Positions 62,868 to 64,000 of a stretch of DNA of 64,000 nt are shown here, in pieces. The notes beneath the pieces were generated by a model. The model was not told the origin of the DNA and made no database searches. It saw only the letters and a program-made list of their open reading frames with translations. How positions within the stretch are numbered: the first letter of the stretch is position 1; every line of letters begins with the position of its first letter. The position numbers and the translations under genes are program-made. This DNA is from Caldimonas manganoxidans ATCC BAA-369 (GTDB taxonomy: Bacteria; Pseudomonadota; Gammaproteobacteria; Burkholderiales; Burkholderiaceae_C): positions 62,001 through 126,000 of the forward strand of contig NZ_KB905933.1 of NCBI RefSeq assembly GCF_000381125.1, in the 5' to 3' direction.

Positions 62868-63848
62868 ATGAATAAAGGTTATCGAAAAATGGATATGACA
62901 CTGCGGGCCGAATTCGACAAGATCGAGCTTCATCTCGTGCGGGTCTTGCTCACCGTGATCACCGAACGCAGCGTCTCACGTGCCGCTTTGAAGCTGGGTT
63001 CGAGCCAGCCGGCCGTCAGTGCCTATTTGCGCCGGTTGCGTGCGCTGACGGGCGATGCCTTGTTGGTGCGTGCTGGCAATGAGATGATGCCGACCCCGAC
63101 GGCCTTGGAGCTGCTGGAGCCAGCGCAGACTCTCTTGCGGGAGGCCGAGCGTTTGTTCGGTGCCCCGCAGCGCCACCGCAGTTTTGACCCCTCGACGGCC
63201 GCCGGGGTGTTCCGGGTGGCAGCCAGCGACTACCTCGACCCGCTGTTCTTGCCTCAGCTGGTGGCGCACTTCAAGCACGAAGCTCCATTGGCGCAGCTCG
63301 ATCTCGTGCCGCTGACGGCGCAGTTCGATCTGCGCCGCGCCCTGGCCTCGGGCGAGGTGGATCTCGTGATCGGCAACTGGTTGGAGCCGCCTGAAGAGCT
63401 GCATTTGGGGCGGCTGCTGACCGACGAGGTGGTGTGCCTGGTCAACCAGGACCACCCGGCCGTGCGCAGCACGCGCGGCTGGACCGTGGAGCGCTATCTG
63501 GAGTGTGAGCATGTCGCGCCCATGCCGCTGCACACCGGACGCGAAGCCCTGGGCGTGATCGACGCCTATCTGGATGCTCGGGGCTTGCATCGGCGTGTGA
63601 CCGTGCGCAGTGCCCACTTTGGTCAGATCCCGCACATGGTGGCTGCCAGCCTGCTGGTGTTGACCACCGGGCGGCAGTTTTGTCAGCGCTATGTGGATCA
63701 CTTGCCGGTGCGCATCGTGCGCTGCCCAGTGGGATTCCCGCCGATGAACTACTACCAGCTTTGGCACGAGCGCACGCATTCGTCTGCCGCCCATCGGTGG
63801 TTCCGCGAGCAGGTGCGCGAGGTGGCGCGCGCCTTGGTCGGCTCATGA
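62868..63848 (+). CDS. LysR-family regulator of the xdh operon
   Basis: The product is 326 aa. The N-terminal winged helix is KIELHLVRVLLTVITERSVS, then RAALKLGSSQPAVSAYLRRL and ALTGDALLVRAGNEMMPTP. The effector domain begins near FRVAASDYLDPLFLPQLVAH and includes VDLVIGNWLEPPEEL. The protein resembles NodD/DntR-like LysR members in these stretches. It is divergent from xdhABC and parallel to the guanine deaminase gene, so a purine or purine product is the likely effector. Two starts are possible, 62868 and 62889, the latter with AAAGG about 10 bp before it. Confidence 0.92.
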   Translation: MNKGYRKMDMTLRAEFDKIELHLVRVLLTVITERSVSRAALKLGSSQPAVSAYLRRLRALTGDALLVRAGNEMMPTPTALELLEPAQTLLREAERLFGAPQRHRSFDPSTAAGVFRVAASDYLDPLFLPQLVAHFKHEAPLAQLDLVPLTAQFDLRRALASGEVDLVIGNWLEPPEELHLGRLLTDEVVCLVNQDHPAVRSTRGWTVERYLECEHVAPMPLHTGREALGVIDAYLDARGLHRRVTVRSAHFGQIPHMVAASLLVLTTGRQFCQRYVDHLPVRIVRCPVGFPPMNYYQLWHERTHSSAAHRWFREQVREVARALVGS

Positions 63849-63869
63849 ATTCGATGGCCCACCGATGAC

Positions 63870-64000
63870 ATGTCGATGAACCAGTCCTTGCCTTCGAAGT
63901 TTGCCCTGCGCGGTGACTTGCTCGACTTTGCCGCCGACCCGGGCTGGAGTGTGGAGCCGGGTGCGGCCGTGCGTTTCCGGCCCGACCATTGGCTGTTGGT
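63870..64000 (+). CDS. guaD: Guanine deaminase, 5-prime fragment
   Basis: Only the first 43 codons are inside the window. They read MSMNQSLPSKFALRGDLLDF and continue ADPGWSVEPGAAVRFRPDHW, then LLV at the edge. This matches the start of bacterial guanine deaminases (a short RGxLLxFxxDP motif before the amidohydrolase domain). The enzyme turns guanine into xanthine, the substrate of the xanthine dehydrogenase encoded next door, which supports the call. A second ATG lies 6 bp later (63876). The catalytic part is not visible. Confidence 0.75.
   Translation, partial: MSMNQSLPSKFALRGDLLDFAADPGWSVEPGAAVRFRPDHWLL

Overview
The window is a high-GC chromosomal segment from a betaproteobacterium, most likely order Burkholderiales. 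This rests on gene order (RsmB/NOP methyltransferase-desaturase-rpmGB; trxB-crp-ftsK-lolA; metG-apbC; xseB-ispA-dxs) and on protein flavour, because no rRNA gene or other phylogenetic marker is present. I found no tRNA, rRNA or CRISPR array. Coding density is very high, many start codons overlap the previous stop (ATGA or TGATG), and most longer open frames on the opposite strand are shadows. || Layout. 1-10.1 kb is housekeeping: the end of an RNA methyltransferase, a fatty-acid desaturase with an unusual C-terminal extension, rpmB-rpmG, trxB, a Crp-family regulator, ftsK, lolA and metG. 10.2-15.2 kb holds apbC/mrp and a formate-dehydrogenase maturation set (DUF3305, DUF3306, a large polyferredoxin, a TorD chaperone) with no dehydrogenase gene beside it. 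15.2-27.7 kb has an LpxH-like phosphoesterase, the polyphosphate genes ppk and sixA, a six-gene haem uptake operon behind a Fur-box-like site, and ppx. 27.7-34.3 kb holds a ZIP metal transporter, a universal stress protein, sulfurtransferase, EamA permease, class III cyclase and Rieske oxygenase. 34.3-37.3 kb is the isoprenoid operon xseB-ispA-dxs. || 37.3-49 kb is the most interesting part. selD lies head to head with an EgtB/SenA-type synthase, which suggests selenoneine or a related selenium metabolite. Next come a ModE/LysR-type regulator, the tungstate importer tupBCA, an unusual GAF-Fis regulator and an aldehyde:ferredoxin oxidoreductase operon (aorABC, a MoaD-like protein and an unknown small protein). 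Tungsten import, its probable sensing, and the enzyme that uses it are therefore contiguous. || 49-57 kb has a ClpP-like protease, a PilB/GspE-type ATPase carrying four MshEN-like repeats of exactly 30 residues, and, divergent from it, two adjacent membrane diguanylate cyclases. These could form a c-di-GMP circuit. A DUF3047 protein and a free-standing SelD-type NADH-dehydrogenase-like flavoprotein follow. || 57-64 kb has a decayed IS481-family element with 19-bp terminal inverted repeats (57315-57922), then the purine operon xdhABC, its divergent LysR regulator and the start of a guanine deaminase gene. || Recurrent small-scale oddities are two terminators whose 5-prime arm has been copied in tandem (2046-2117 and 18869-18924), a repeat-rich rpmB leader, and -10-like hexamers placed exactly 6 nt before the ATG of ftsK and ppk.
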